DNA of 64,000 bases. It comes from Membranipora membranacea. Taxonomy: Eukaryota > Bryozoa > Gymnolaemata > Cheilostomatida > Membraniporidae. The stretch is from the NCBI GenBank assembly GCA_914767715.1, contig OU612068.1, positions 27,342,001 to 27,406,000 on the forward strand, written 5' to 3'. Both the position numbers and the translations under genes were made by a program. Position 1 is the first letter of the stretch. Every line of letters begins with the position of its first letter. Positions 12,601-47,700 of the stretch are shown here, one piece after another. The notes beneath the pieces were generated by a model. That model saw only the letters and a program-made list of their open reading frames with translations, made no database searches and had not been told where the DNA came from.

Positions 12601-14755
12601 CCGCCAACCCCTATCACAGCCAACTTTAGTCATTTTACAGAGAGGGAAATCAGTTTGAATAAATCACATCATTTTACGATCCAGTATCAAGGTGTAGTTA
12701 AGATATATAAGCTTGAGGGTCCTCGTGATGATGGAGGCTGAGGCATTATAGTAGGCTTGGATCTAAACATATTTACTCAGTAGACACCAGATAGCAAGTT
12801 TATTGGCAGACAATAATAGCTGTCAGCTGTCATAAATTGCTGTGTCAATATTTACCGTTCCCATCCATTGAAGGAGACTCTGTTACCGCAGACATCGTTG
12901 CAGTGGTTTTTGGTTCATCTCTGTGAAGGCTAACACTAGCTGTGATAGTACTGTTTATTCTATGACTTTTTGTACTTGTGACAAGTTTTACTGCATCTTT
13001 AAAGAACAAAAATGTTGCAGAATGTAGCCTTATCAAAACATTTTATGGCTTGGAAGTTAGTACACATGTTCTGAGCCCTGGGCAGTGGAATCACACTATC
13101 AAAAAGTCTAGTGCTCATGGGACAAATACCCTTCTCAATTCCCGAGAAGCTCCTAGTAGTAAGCTCAAAGCCTTGGCTAAATCATGAACAAATACAAGTG
13201 AATTCAGTAATAAATCTTTTAAATTGACCATCATGCTGCCATAGAAAATAAACAGAACATTAGCTGACATTATAGCCCTACCTTCAGCATTCTTGAAGGT
13301 AACAAGTGCATCTTGGTCACTTCCCTCCATCAATTTACATGCTATGATTTCAAACTTCTTCAGTGATTTCTTCACCATTCTTTGATTGATCTTGGTGGTA
13401 CAATGGAAGAGAACTGTATGAGCAGGTTGGATTGCTGAGCGAATCTTGATCATAGTTTTCTCATCATCCTCATCAAGAAGCTGCTCTGGTTTTTCTAATA
13501 TCCTCTGTGCATCTGGTGTAATGATTGGAGTTTACTTGGTTGGAATATACACAATTTACAAAAAGGCTTTGCAACAAATCAAGTTCATTACACACTTCAA
13601 TAATGTGATGATAAGATATGATGCCTTGAATTTAAACCCAATTTGATCATGCTTATTCAACTATCTGCATATCACAGGTTTCAAAGTACGCAGATTGTTT
13701 GTCATAACCAAGAGAGAGGTGAGTGTAGCAAAAAGAGAACAATGAGGCTTACCTGATTGAATAAATTCCATAGAAAAAATATGTGTAGTTTTTCGTCCTT
13801 CATCTATGTTTGTATCTGATGTTTGACATTGCGCTTGACATTGTTCAAAAAAGTGCTGTGTCAACTCAGCACCCATGGTATTTTCAGGAAATTCATAAAT
13901 CTCCAACACTGCAAGCAGAAATACCACGATGTACTAGAATTCATAAAACCCAAAACTTCCAGCCAAGTTCAATATCATGATACTTGTTGAGTAAATAGGC
14001 AGCTCTTGTGTAATGTAAGTTTTTCTCCTTGCTAAAATATGATGAAATGATCGCAAATATCTGAAGTAACATGTGAGGAATTTCGTCTGATTTGTCTGAA
14101 ACTCAAAAATCAAGTGGTTAAGTCACTATAATAGCACCTGTTTAAACAGATTTCCCTCCATCTATGCCCCAATATGGCAATATTTTTGCTTCGATCATAG
14201 TGAAAAGTTACCCACTCTAGGCCCATAGATAGTGTCTGATACCATCAAGTGAGCATGAATGGTGTTAAAACCTGCTAAAAACTACCCATAGAACGTTAGA
14301 CACTCAGCACTCTTTACAAAGGACAAAAATTGATGTTGTGTTAAACATAATGACTAAATGCTGGTTAAAATCACATGGTTCTGTCTCAGTCCGAAGACTG
14401 AGCAATAAAGGTGCCTTCAGGATTTGACCTCTGGATTCAGTGGAAAGTTGCTCTCAGTTTGTTGGCGGGTCGGACCACACGCCTTCAAAGTTAATAGGTC
14501 TTTGCGCGCCTCTCCCGAAGCAGTAACACATTCACATGTGCTAGTACTAAAGTACTTGTACCCAGATGTCTGCTTGTGTCCCAGATAACCATTAGAGATC
14601 ATTCCTGTGCTTAGGTGCACCTAAACATGATAAACAGTATTATGGCAGTGTGATTAGTGGATAAGTTACTTACATATTGTCGGTTGTTTCTCATCTTCAT
14701 CAGTATGATCTAGTGCAGGCTGACTCTCTCCTGATCCTGTAGCTTCAGGATCCAT
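1..14755 (-). CDS. PARP14: PARP14-like macro-domain protein, N-terminal part (24 exons, 3' end off window)
   Basis: Minus-strand exons (high-low): 14755-14674, 13908-13753, 13512-13282, 12996-12856, 12351-12301, 11826-11701, 11089-10979, 10851-10741, 10628-10518, 10253-10086, 9576-9508, 8598-8440, 8226-8149, 7682-7320, 6979-6746, 6266-6141, 5882-5694, 5386-5132, 4121-3882, 3365-3089, 2702-1399, 1194-1091, 664-437, 217-1. Every junction keeps frame (about 1710 codons), mostly phase 1. The start is an ATG followed by MDPEATGSGE. Order seen: acidic N terminus, degenerate RRM-like segments, a triplicated short exon (residues ~263-373), RRM-like modules (~530-920), a long KH-like exon (~1093-1527), then a macro domain (~1530-1710) with GTGNLNYPARDVARCM. 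In vertebrate PARP14 such an RRM/KH/macro array precedes WWE and ART domains; these would lie left of base 1 and are not seen, so catalytic activity is inferred. Weakest acceptors: 12351, 7682, 6979, 2702. Known family role: ADP-ribose binding and mono-ADP-ribosylation, often in innate immunity. Confidence 0.78.
721..935. mobile_element. Foldback (MITE-like) element in a PARP14-like intron
   Basis: The ends are imperfect inverted repeats of about 25 bp: tttccatgggcatttgaagg at 722-741, and at 911-935 the reverse complement with aatcgagcttaaatgcccat near its centre. The interior has no coding potential. The left end resembles one end of the element at 21721-21902, which suggests a dispersed family. 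No clear target duplication is visible. It lies in the intron between exons 22 and 23. Confidence 0.55.
1399..2702 (-). other. Long (1304-nt) KH-like exon of the PARP14-like gene
   Basis: This is the only long exon of the gene, open for 435 codons and entered at phase 2. I chose the acceptor at 2703-2704 because a pyrimidine tract (cctctttcttttcc) precedes it and phase fits the upstream exon. It encodes an alpha/beta region with repeated 'VEMTGPRSKIDSARNEMLEI'-type motifs, which resemble the KH-like repeats between RRMs and macro domains in PARP14. The last ~60 codons are charged and low-complexity (KKKEADMNHHQEHEKEI), probably a linker. The donor at 1398-1397 follows GATGAAGCAG. KH assignment is by resemblance only. 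Confidence 0.6.
5132..7682 (-). other. RRM-like module block, exons 14-18 of the PARP14-like gene
   Basis: Five in-phase exons (7682-7320, 6979-6746, 6266-6141, 5882-5694, 5386-5132). Exon 18 carries LSLHVSGLTPELDPEKLKFY followed by ITDILLDDSCTKAVAKFYKP, an RRM-like beta-alpha-beta...beta pattern. Exon 14 carries a similar TLLVHNVLGADEETLYYWF. Degenerate RRM-like repeats are typical of the N-terminal half of PARP14. The starts of exons 14 and 15 rest on phase continuity rather than strong pyrimidine tracts. Confidence 0.6.
10518..11089 (-). repeat. Three tandemly duplicated 111-nt coding exons in the PARP14-like gene
   Basis: Exons 11089-10979, 10851-10741 and 10628-10518 are each exactly 111 nt (37 codons), symmetric phase 1-1, and clearly homologous. 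They encode DAQQLVKRGELKILTKKF..., DAQQLVEQDKLKIVTKKV... and DARKMVGQDKLKIVPKKV..., each ending ...VTPKE. The flanking intron starts (ctgtttacag acceptors, and downstream text on the plus strand) are similar as well, so exon plus intron flank was duplicated as a unit of about 230 bp. The peptide is lysine- and glutamate-rich and I do not recognise a domain in it. Confidence 0.88.
11844..12045 (+). mobile_element. tRNA-derived SINE-like insertion flanked by a 40-bp direct repeat
   Basis: A 122-bp body (11884-12005) starts with an A-box-like tggcacaatcggttagcgcg just inside the left repeat and contains a B-box-like ggtttgagtccc, both as in a tRNA (the 5' part resembles tRNA-Ile). It is bounded by 40-bp direct repeats at 11844-11883 and 12006-12045, differing at one base. 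It lies in the intron just upstream of exon 6 of the PARP14-like gene (on the opposite strand to that gene), so the duplicated 40 bp comes from the 3' end of that intron. Confidence 0.68.
13909..14673. other. First intron of the PARP14-like gene, possible degenerate repeat at ~14415-14640
   Basis: No exon fits here in phase. The stretch from about 14415 to 14640 is richer in GC than its surroundings. On the minus strand it contains a B-box-like ggtcaaatcct and the word gccttcaaag also found near the tRNA-like piece at 52275, so it may be an old SINE. This is weak evidence. Confidence 0.3.
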
Positions 14756-15502
14756 TGTTAGTACACAAGATTTAATCTGATACCTTGACCGAAAATTGTC
14801 GAAATCACTAGATTATCAGGAAATGTACGCACATGAGCTCCTGCACTACAACATGTCAATTCTAAATGCCCTTGTTTTAGTGACTTCAGCATTACACCTT
14901 TCTTCGACTTGATGTTTCACATGCTCAAATATCATGCGCAATAAGGTTGACACAATAGATGGCTCTCCCTATGACTTAAAAAAAAACAACTTTGCATCAG
15001 ACGTAGCTTTTGATTTGACTGTTGGCAGGTGACATTGACAATAGTTAGCCTTACTTGAGAGTTTCTTGCCAGTTTTGGTGAACAACTAGGCGAGGACCGA
15101 AGTTCCTTACCTCAAGTGTGCAGGTGCTTGCAATATGACAATTTATTCTGCCAGTAAGTCTTCCTTTTCACTACAGCGCCGCAAGTTATCACACTGTGTG
15201 ATGTGTGTATCACTTTACACCCTGGTCTTTGTCCAGTTCTGTGTTATAGCTCACTCCATAGCTACGGAGCGCCGCAAAAGCAGTTAGGCTGGTTGAAATG
15301 GCCAACAACATGAAGAAAATAGAAAATTGCGTTTAATTTTTCATGTAACAATGGTCAACTTTCAATGTGATACCAGGCTCTGTTGATAGTACCCTCTCCA
15401 GCGATTCTATGCTATATAATTCCAATATGCGTGTAACAAATTCAGACATAGAATGCCAACCCGCAGACAATTAGTATTCGAACATTGGTCATATAAGTTG
15501 TA

Positions 15503-15568
15503 TGTATGCAGTAGCCTTGTCACAGCGGCCCCAAAAATGGGGACGGTGTGATAAGGCTATGTATGCAG
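15503..15568. mobile_element. 48-bp inverted-repeat micro-element with perfect 9-bp target duplication
   Basis: The element (15512-15559) starts tagccttgtcacagcggccc and ends with its near-complement ggtgtgataaggcta, forming a hairpin with only a few unpaired bases. It is flanked on both sides by the identical 9-mer tgtatgcag (15503-15511 and 15560-15568). A second member with the same ends is at 21081-21148. It is non-coding and too short to be autonomous; a 9-bp duplication points to a cut-and-paste transposase acting in trans. Confidence 0.75.
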
Positions 15569-16923
15569 TGAACTTTGACCATAAATTGAATGCTTCACAA
15601 TGCTAGAGTTGTGCAGTTGATATTTCCTACTGTCTGGTGTTCCAGTTAGTCTTGGTATCAAGACATATGACAGGTCATTATAAAAAAAATTGTAGCTGAA
15701 CAACCAGAACAGTTCATCACACATTAGCCTGCCTGACACATTTGTCAGGTTGTCAGGACAGGTTAATTAAACACATACACTGTTAACAAGCACAACTGCT
15801 GCACAACAAGGACTTTGATTGACACACAAGACTAATACAATACAAGGGACCTTTTGGCCTTTGCAAAAATGACATGATAAAACTATTTTGACAGATAACT
15901 ACTTCTAAAAAAGGCCGAGCTAGTATGTATGTTGGTGGTGTCAACATGTAATGGGAGTAGTTTCAGTAAGAGTAATTAAGAATTACAGAAAAGAAACAAC
16001 ACAGTGACATTGACTAATAAATTACTCAAGCATTAAGAGCGGATAGGGCAATGATTATAAGAGTTCAACTGCTTATTTCTAACAATAATTATTAAATGTT
16101 ACCATTCTCCCGACCAGAAAACCAGAATAAATAAATTAGTAAGGCTTTTTTTAACTTACTAGTAAAATAGAAAGAAGTTTCATTTCAATCCAATTCTGTT
16201 CTATCCCAAGATTCTTTGCTCTGTGGAGGTAAAAATTATTGGTAAAGCTGTTGTCCAATTGGTTGGATTGGAATTCAGATTTGTTACAAGCAATATGATT
16301 GGTTTCTGTGGGAAATCCCCCTCCCCTAAATGATGCTTGCTCAATTCATTACAGTTTTGATTTAGCAGTGCTTGGGCATGGAGCAGACAACTCAAGCTAT
16401 AATTGATCACGATTCATATTGTTCAAGGGATGATAATTGTAACTTGTCCTTTTGCCCACGGCACAGCGAGAACAAACTTGTTCTAGCCTTATAGGGATCA
16501 AATGGAAGTAGGGTTCGTTCGTCTATTAGATTGAGAAGTAAGATCCTTGCTATGAATAGACTCGAATAAAGGAGTCAAACTCCTTGCTCAAATCCATTGC
16601 TTGTTCGCCATCCAATCAGGCGAAACTATTCTTTTACCGAAGAGGACCCAGGCAAACTGATTTAGATTTGTTGCGATTATGGACATACCTGTAGCTACAC
16701 TCACTGCCCATAAAGAAACCTTAATTTGTTACACTAATAACTTTTGCTTTGGCTAAGGAGTAAGGGTTCGATTAGGCGTAAATGTATCCATTATCATAAA
16801 CAAGACTACTCATAATAAGCCTGAATAAAAATTGGGTAAAATGAAACCGAATCAATTCTGACTAGCCTGTATCGCAAGCTTGTGATCGATAAATACTGAA
16901 TGAGAGTTGAAAATTGCGTTAAT

Positions 16924-16929
16924 TTTATT
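16924..16929 (-). terminator. ULK4 poly(A) signal
   Basis: AATAAA on the minus strand (tttatt on plus), about 80 nt past the ULK4 stop codon. It is the first canonical signal after the stop. Confidence 0.6.
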
Positions 16930-17008
16930 TCAAATATCTATTACACTAATAAATACATAAAAGCAAGCCAGGCCTGCGAAAATCATCTGTCTCAGGAAGA
17001 GAGAAGTT

Positions 17009-40777
<23,769 letters not shown>

Positions 40778-41475
40778 TGTAAGTTGAGGATATCGATGAA
40801 ACTTGATAGGGAAGAATGTGGTAGCCTACCTGTGTCACTTGAGACTTGAACCACTGATGGCTCTCCAAAAGTGACTTGACTTAGTAAAAGTCATGAGGGA
40901 GTAATAGAAAAACAAATTGCTGATGTATCTTAGGCGATAGATGTTGATGGCTAAACTTCATTGTCAACATGATATAATATGATGTACAGCAACATGAGAT
41001 CATGCAATGCTTTTTTTGCTTATGGAGAGGGTGTATGTATATTGTACATATTGGAAAGTTATGTATAGGCCAATCCACTCTTGGACCAAAACCCAAACTT
41101 TTGTCGACTCTCTACTCAATGATGCAATAAAAATATAATATAGCACCGGACTCTACTATTGATTTACTCGTGTTTGGGCCGAGATGCTCACACCATAGAT
41201 TTAATTAGTGCATGGACCCTTGCTTTCAACTCGTACTCATTCAAAGCTTTCCTGAGTAAACTATAAAATACTGGCTATGTGAATAGCAAGAAAGCTCATC
41301 AGAAAGCTCTATGCCGTCATTACTCATTAATGTTGAAGCAGTCTAGTTTTTGGGCTCGGTTGGATAACACCTTTGACTGTCAGCTCCAAGTTTGTGTTGC
41401 AGCTGGTTTATTCCTAACTACTCATCGGATTCAGATTTAGACATCGTGCTATGGTGTTCTGAAGAATTTACATCT
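40778..41475. other. CLPX 3' UTR and promoter-proximal region of the giant extracellular gene
   Basis: CLPX 3' flank with poly(A) signal at 41126-41131. A TATA-like tataaaata lies at 41262-41270, about 214 bp before the inferred start at 41476 and in the right place for the next gene's promoter, but this is only suggestive. No other gene is seen. Confidence 0.5.
41126..41131 (+). terminator. CLPX poly(A) signal
   Basis: AATAAA about 350 nt after the CLPX stop codon, the first canonical signal in the 3' flank that precedes the next gene. Confidence 0.6.
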
Positions 41476-41744
41476 ATGACATTTACTTCTAATATGCTAG
41501 GTAAGATTTATATTTTCGGTTATGTCTGTCATTGGCTTGGTTATATGTTATTGTTCCCTATTCTGTCTGTATATGAAACATCCAACATAGAATTGATCGA
41601 GTTGAATATTCATCCTACTCAGCACATTAATATGTATGAAGATCAATGAAAACAAATATGTCTCCATTTATTTCAGGGATAATAGTATTACTGACTTTGG
41701 TCATCCCATCTCAAGGAGGACAAGAATGCACTCCACGTCCAGAT
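41476..41744 (+). other. Spliced signal-peptide start of the giant gene
   Basis: A 25-nt coding first exon (41476-41500) ends in the consensus donor CTAG|gtaag; the acceptor atttatttcag at 41676 follows. Joined in frame they give M-T-F-T-S-N-M-L then GIIVLLTLVIPSQG, a good signal peptide before the mature, cysteine-containing part. Without this splice, ATG 41646 would supply MKTNMSPFIS before the same hydrophobic core; both give secretion. Confidence 0.65.
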
Positions 41745-44700
41745 TTGAGCAGTGACTGTGAGATTACAGTGGATAGAGTTGATGATTACTCTACACCATG
41801 GAGCCACTACCTATTCCCCGGGATGGGCAGTGACCCTTTTGGCATTGCAATATTTAATCAGCTGTCACAGACTGATGGCCAGTGCCTGGCGGTTTACGAC
41901 GACACATTTATGCCGCCCCTCAGATGGGTTGATTCCATAGTAAGTTTAAGATTTTTACGAAAAAATGTTTTTTTTATCAGAACTATACAGTGGCCCACCA
42001 ACAGATTCATTACGTTGTTAGCGGATATTGTCATCGAAAACTAGGCTTCATCAGGCAACTGCATCCTTTGTCACCTTCCCCATCAGAAGAGCGAGGCGAG
42101 GGTCTTGCAAACTATCGCACTAACAAATTCTTGTCATGTTCTGATCAACTTGTTAATTTTCTTATGTCCTTTCTAGGTTGTTGACTGTAATGATGGAGCA
42201 TCATGCAGTTATAACTCCTACTTAGATGGTTATGTTGCTGACATACCCAATAATACAACATTTATATGCCTGAACAACCACATGAAACCACAAAATGCCA
42301 CAACTACTTGTCAACAGCGCTGTGGAGGTAAATATAAATAATAATTGTGCCTTCCTATTTCCCATTGAGTGTTACCTGTAACAATAAATATATTAAATAA
42401 ATTAGTATATAAAATATATAAAACTAAAATAAAATAATAAAATTAAACTGGCCAGTAGCCAGTACCCACATGGTGGTTTGTTCTAGATTATGATAGTAAT
42501 ACTGGGTATAATATAATACTGTTGGTTGGTAATTGCAATCAATGATGATGTGCCTAGTGTGAGCGGAAATCATTATGAATATATAGCTTTTCTTCACTTC
42601 ACTTCCTGATGATTGGCGATTATTGTCCATGCAGGTCGAAAGTGGAACCTAGATCCAAATTTATGACACAGAGTTAAAAGATGATTTAATGAACTTTTGT
42701 TTGGCATTTCCCTCATGTGTTGTTTTGTTATCAACGCTTCTCGAATTTTGTTTGCCATCCATCAATCCAGTAGGTGGGCGATCCATTAATTCCACTTTAC
42801 CAGATGTTAAAAACCCATCTGTTCTGGGAAGTATATACCCCTATCTGTAGGTTTTTAGTGAGGTTTTAATTATGTATCTTTCATCATATTTTCTCATATC
42901 ATTAATAATTTTATGATAACAAAATTTAAATCAATTTTATTTATTTTACCAGCCACAGGTTTATTTCATAGTATATGTTTCTATTTTAACTTTTTATCAC
43001 ATGTACAACGCTTAGAAATCATTGTTTCTGAACAATTTTATTAAGCGTTTCACGAATAAACTTTATTATTATTTATGCTTTTCATGGTTGGGTGGTTTAT
43101 GAAGTCTGTACCATATTTTGATGTAGATATTGAGCTAACTGGATCGATTCAATCAAACGAAGCTGGAGGAAGCTATGATAATAACACGTTCTCTATGTAC
43201 ATTCTCGGGATACAGTCGACATATCACACAAACTCACATGAGTTCAAGGTCACACTCAAATTCACCAGATTTAACCTTGACCCTGTGACAGGAGGCCGTG
43301 TATGTGGAGTAGAGGGAGATTATGTGGAATTATTCAATACAAGCAGTCTTGAGGTATGTTTTGAATAATCATGCTTTTCTGACTCATGTGTCTCCCTAAA
43401 GTCCTGGAAATATTTGTAGTTGGTTTATAAATTTGGTTAATAATTGCTCCATATAGTATCTTGTCTAGGTTTATTATTAAGTCTATGGCCTAGACAGATG
43501 ATCTGCCAAAGATACTCATTCTTCTTACTACTTCTTACTACATCTTACTGTATCGTTTCACCTTATATGACAATTGGCAGGGTGGTGTAGTGGTTAGGAT
43601 TCGAGCTTCTAATTATGAGAGCTGCACGTTCGGATCCCGCTCACTATCCATGCTGCTAATGGAGGCAAGCTCGTTAAAAGAGAGAACAAAAATTAAAAAT
43701 GAGAAAAATGAGAAAATCTGAGTTTATGAAACATGAGTTTCGCAAAAATTCAGTCCTTCTTGATCTTATCTTACGTTGTGCAAGGTTGCATATTGTCATT
43801 GGTCCTAAAAGGGGCATTGAATAGCAATAAATGTTATTATTATTATTCTATACAGTACACAGTGCTATGTGGGAACGAAGGTTTGAATCTTGTGATTGAG
43901 ACTACGCACACACACTATCTCACATTCCATACTGATAATGTAGAAGGAGGAGGAACGGGATTCAAACTGGAGTATACTCTTGAACCGTACCAGAAAATAA
44001 CTCCAGGTGAGATCACGGAAGAGGGGGAGATAAATTCTCAAAAGATCAAAAGTCATGTAGTTTGTGATGGTTGATATGAATTTTGTTTTCCCAGTTTAAT
44101 AATGCGACAATGTTGTTTTGGATCAGCATTGTGTGTGCTCCACCGCACCAGTTTACTGTAGTCGCTATTTTGTTGTTCAACAGGTTTTAGAAACTTTGAG
44201 ATGTCCTACTATGGTAGCAGTGTTCCATGTGGTGGTCCTCCGTACTATGTTTTGAGCACATACAGCTACCTAATAAACCAGAGACGCCAGGACGACTTTA
44301 CAGCATTTAATATGCAGATAAAAGACGCATACAATGTGAAGTTATTACCTTCTAGCACGGAGGATATCTCTGTGTCTGGCCCAGATGCTAATCCAGAGGT
44401 GAGTGGTTAGGACTGAGAATGAAGTAGCAACAAAAATAACTGAGCTTACTACCATCTTTCTTTTATTCTTGAAAATCTGATGAACAAATTTATGTTAAGG
44501 AAAAATGTAGGGATTCTTTTTTTGGCACACTTGTTGGTTAGGCGATCACATTACGATTTATTTTCATTTTCGTCTTTCAGTTTATAAATATGCAAGGTGT
44601 AAGTTTTCTGGTCATCTACATGCTACAGCTGGCTCTCTTAATACTTATATTGTAGGTATGCGAGGAGTATTTTGACCTCGACTTTGATGACGAGAATCTT

Positions 44701-47700
44701 GATCAAAAAAGTGGCGTGTTATTTGGGTATAGATCACGAACAGAGAATTCCAACTTCACATCAAAGATTGAGGTTCTTAGGGAAGTGTTTGGACTGGACA
44801 TACGAGCCGACACTGAGCCAGTCTTCAGCGAGCCATGGATCAATATTTTCAATAACACAAGTAAGAAAAAGTCTTGAAATGACTTTTTACTGCTCTTGTT
44901 TTCAATTGTAGAATTTGTCACTTGTTTTTGGGTAATTAGGAAAATATGGCGGCCATTCATCTGCTGAGCTGTTGTCCACACCATATGTTCATCAGATTAA
45001 CTGACATTATATTATTTTTGCTGATTTACAGTTGGGTTCGCTGCGCTGTCAAGTATTTCACCGGACACAACAGATTCTGTATGGGGTATACCCGAGACGG
45101 CAGATAATCTATATCAGCTCAATCAACTCGTCCATACAAACTGTAAGTCTACCCTTAATCTATTTGAAATGTCTTTCACGGCATCTAGTTACTTCCAGTA
45201 AACTTCCAGTAATATATAATGAATATATAAATAATGAATATTTGTTTAAATAGTGCAACATATCATAAAGAAACTAAATTGGAAACAAACTCGTTCTTTA
45301 GTATTAACTTCCTTCACATGCTCCCTTACACCTACCTTATGGCACGAAAAATATTGATTGGTCCCTCACAAATCACCGCCACCATCCGCATCCTAGGTTT
45401 AGAGAATTCAGCAAGCAATTTTTGCCCTTTGACATAGATGCTCACTTTAGTTCTTGGTTTTACAGTAATGGATAATGTCTTTTTATTGTTCAAAACCTAC
45501 TTCAGAGACCGCAATCAAATACAAGAAAGGGAAATTACAATTTCTCGACCGATTTTCTAGTTGTCTATATTGTTTATGCTGTAGATGATGAATGCGAGGA
45601 TGGTTGGCTGTATTTCTCACACCAGTGTTACCATCTGGTTGACACACTGCTCAGTTTTGAGGCAGCACAGCAAGGTTGTGAGGCTCTGGACTCAACTCTC
45701 GTTCACTGGGATCATGTAGCCTACCATAACTTCTTCACTTACTGGCAAACGGAGTAAGTCAAATGTCGTCATAATAGTTCTTGTATTTATTACCGCGACA
45801 TAATTGCAAGCCGGCAACATGACTGATAACATCCCAGACCGTTGAGACGATTGTACTTCGGGGTTTCCAATGAACATGTAGACAACAATGGAAGGTTTAT
45901 GGCCAACTCCAATTAATGATGTGGTTTATAATTTCGGCAAGTTGGGTAACATATTGTTTTGTAGAGGTACCTGGGCAGACGCTGAGGAGTTTTGGATAGG
46001 AGCTCGTAGAATGGACGGAGAGTGGATATACACATCGGATAATAAAGAGATAACCTTCCCAGCGTAAGTAATTGTTGATGTGTTATTATTTGGGTATCAC
46101 AATGATGTTTTTAATGAAGACATATTTTAACCATACAATATCTCATCTTTTTGTGTTTCAATGCAAATACCATGTGCCTATTATTGTAATGAAAGCATTG
46201 ACTACCACTGAATCATCAAACTGCTATTGTCCATTTCGTCATGTGCCCAAGGCCCCATCACAGTGCAGTTATGGCCCAATCACTGTATTACTGTATTACT
46301 TTGTTCCTAGGCATCGGCACCCACCTTCTTTAATTGAAATTAAGAGTTTGTGTTGGAGAATCACAACATTTGCACAAGTTATAGCGACCAATTAAATTGT
46401 CTCTTTCAGTCCGATGACACATGAGTTTGATGCACAAAACAGCAGCCGTGATTGTGTGATAGCTGAACAGAAGGAGGGTGGTCCATATCTGTGGACAAAC
46501 GTTGACTGTGACTCAACATACAGATCCATATGTATGCGAAATGGTAAGGCAACAAGCTTGTATCTAACACTCTAGACGCTATCTGCAGAACACTACAGAC
46601 ATTGATAAGCTGTGTGTAGCGTTCTACATGGGGATCAATTGAATGTGAACTCATGCTCGCATGGAATGTCCTGCTTTGTATAATTTGATGTTGAAATTAT
46701 GTTAATATGGTTATCTCGATTCAAGGTTTCTTTTTTAGAGCGACCTACAAAGGGTCAAATAGCGCCCCTCCTGCCTTATGGATATTGAAAGCGACTCTGC
46801 TCTGTACACTATTTTGTTTATGTCTGGTTTGCAGTCGGTTACCATATTGGCCGTCAGGCTTATAATCAGAAGTATACATCTCCATCACACATGAGCTATG
46901 ATATAGAGCTGCCAGAAGGCTACACTGCTCGAGTAGATTTCACTCACCTCGATTACCCTGAGAAAGAATGCTTGCTTGGAAGCTGTTCATGTGATGCCTA
47001 TGTATGTATAGCCCGGGATTCAGGCCAAAAAGGGGGCCCTGTCTGTTTTAGGGGTTGTGATGGATATTGCTTCTGTGGTGTTATCTACTCATGTATCACT
47101 ATTGCGCATTTCTGAATAGACCCATGTGCTTGGGTTTTGGTTTGATTGGCTGATGGGTTTTGGTTTGTTGTTGTGTTGATTTGTAATACAACCAACCTGA
47201 GAAGAAACTCCTAATTGTTGGACTGAATAACAGTCTGATGTATGTATTATCCTGCCCATCAGCGAACAATAGACAGTTTTCTGAGCTCTGATTTAGGCCT
47301 CGATTCGGAGTTGTCCTCTCTCCAGTTTGGTACTTTTAACTCATGCCGCATAGGAAAAACGTACTGAAAAGAGGGTTATCTTGATAACCGCTTATAATAG
47401 GATAAAAATCTTTGATTCAGAATCTGCAGCATTGAAAACTCACATGGACATAGTTTGGGAAATAATTTTAGTATTTGGATAGTCAATTATAGCATTTTCT
47501 GCCTGTTTCACGGACAATTTGGCAGAATTTTTCATGAGTTTCATCACTAAAATTAGGATTTATCAACATTCAAGCCTCCAACGATTTGGAAATCCTGTCT
47601 CACAGGGTTTTCAATGGTGCAGACTCTGAATCAAAACTCATTTTTGTCTTAACACAAGCGGTTTTCAAGATAACCCTCTTTCAACAGGTTTTTCCTAAGT

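Larger units (their letters stand above)
14756..17008. other. Intergenic region between PARP14-like and ULK4 (tandem, both minus)
   Basis: It holds the presumed promoter/5' UTR of the PARP14-like gene next to 14755 and the ULK4 3' UTR with a poly(A) signal at 16924-16929. A 48-bp inverted-repeat element sits at 15512-15559. Open frames here are under 70 codons without family resemblance. I see no RNA gene and no convincing core promoter motif. Confidence 0.6.

Noticed and set aside
43579-43649. A functional tRNA gene
   Set aside because: The head is tRNA-like, but the anticodon arm is poor and an A-rich tail follows, which fits a SINE better.
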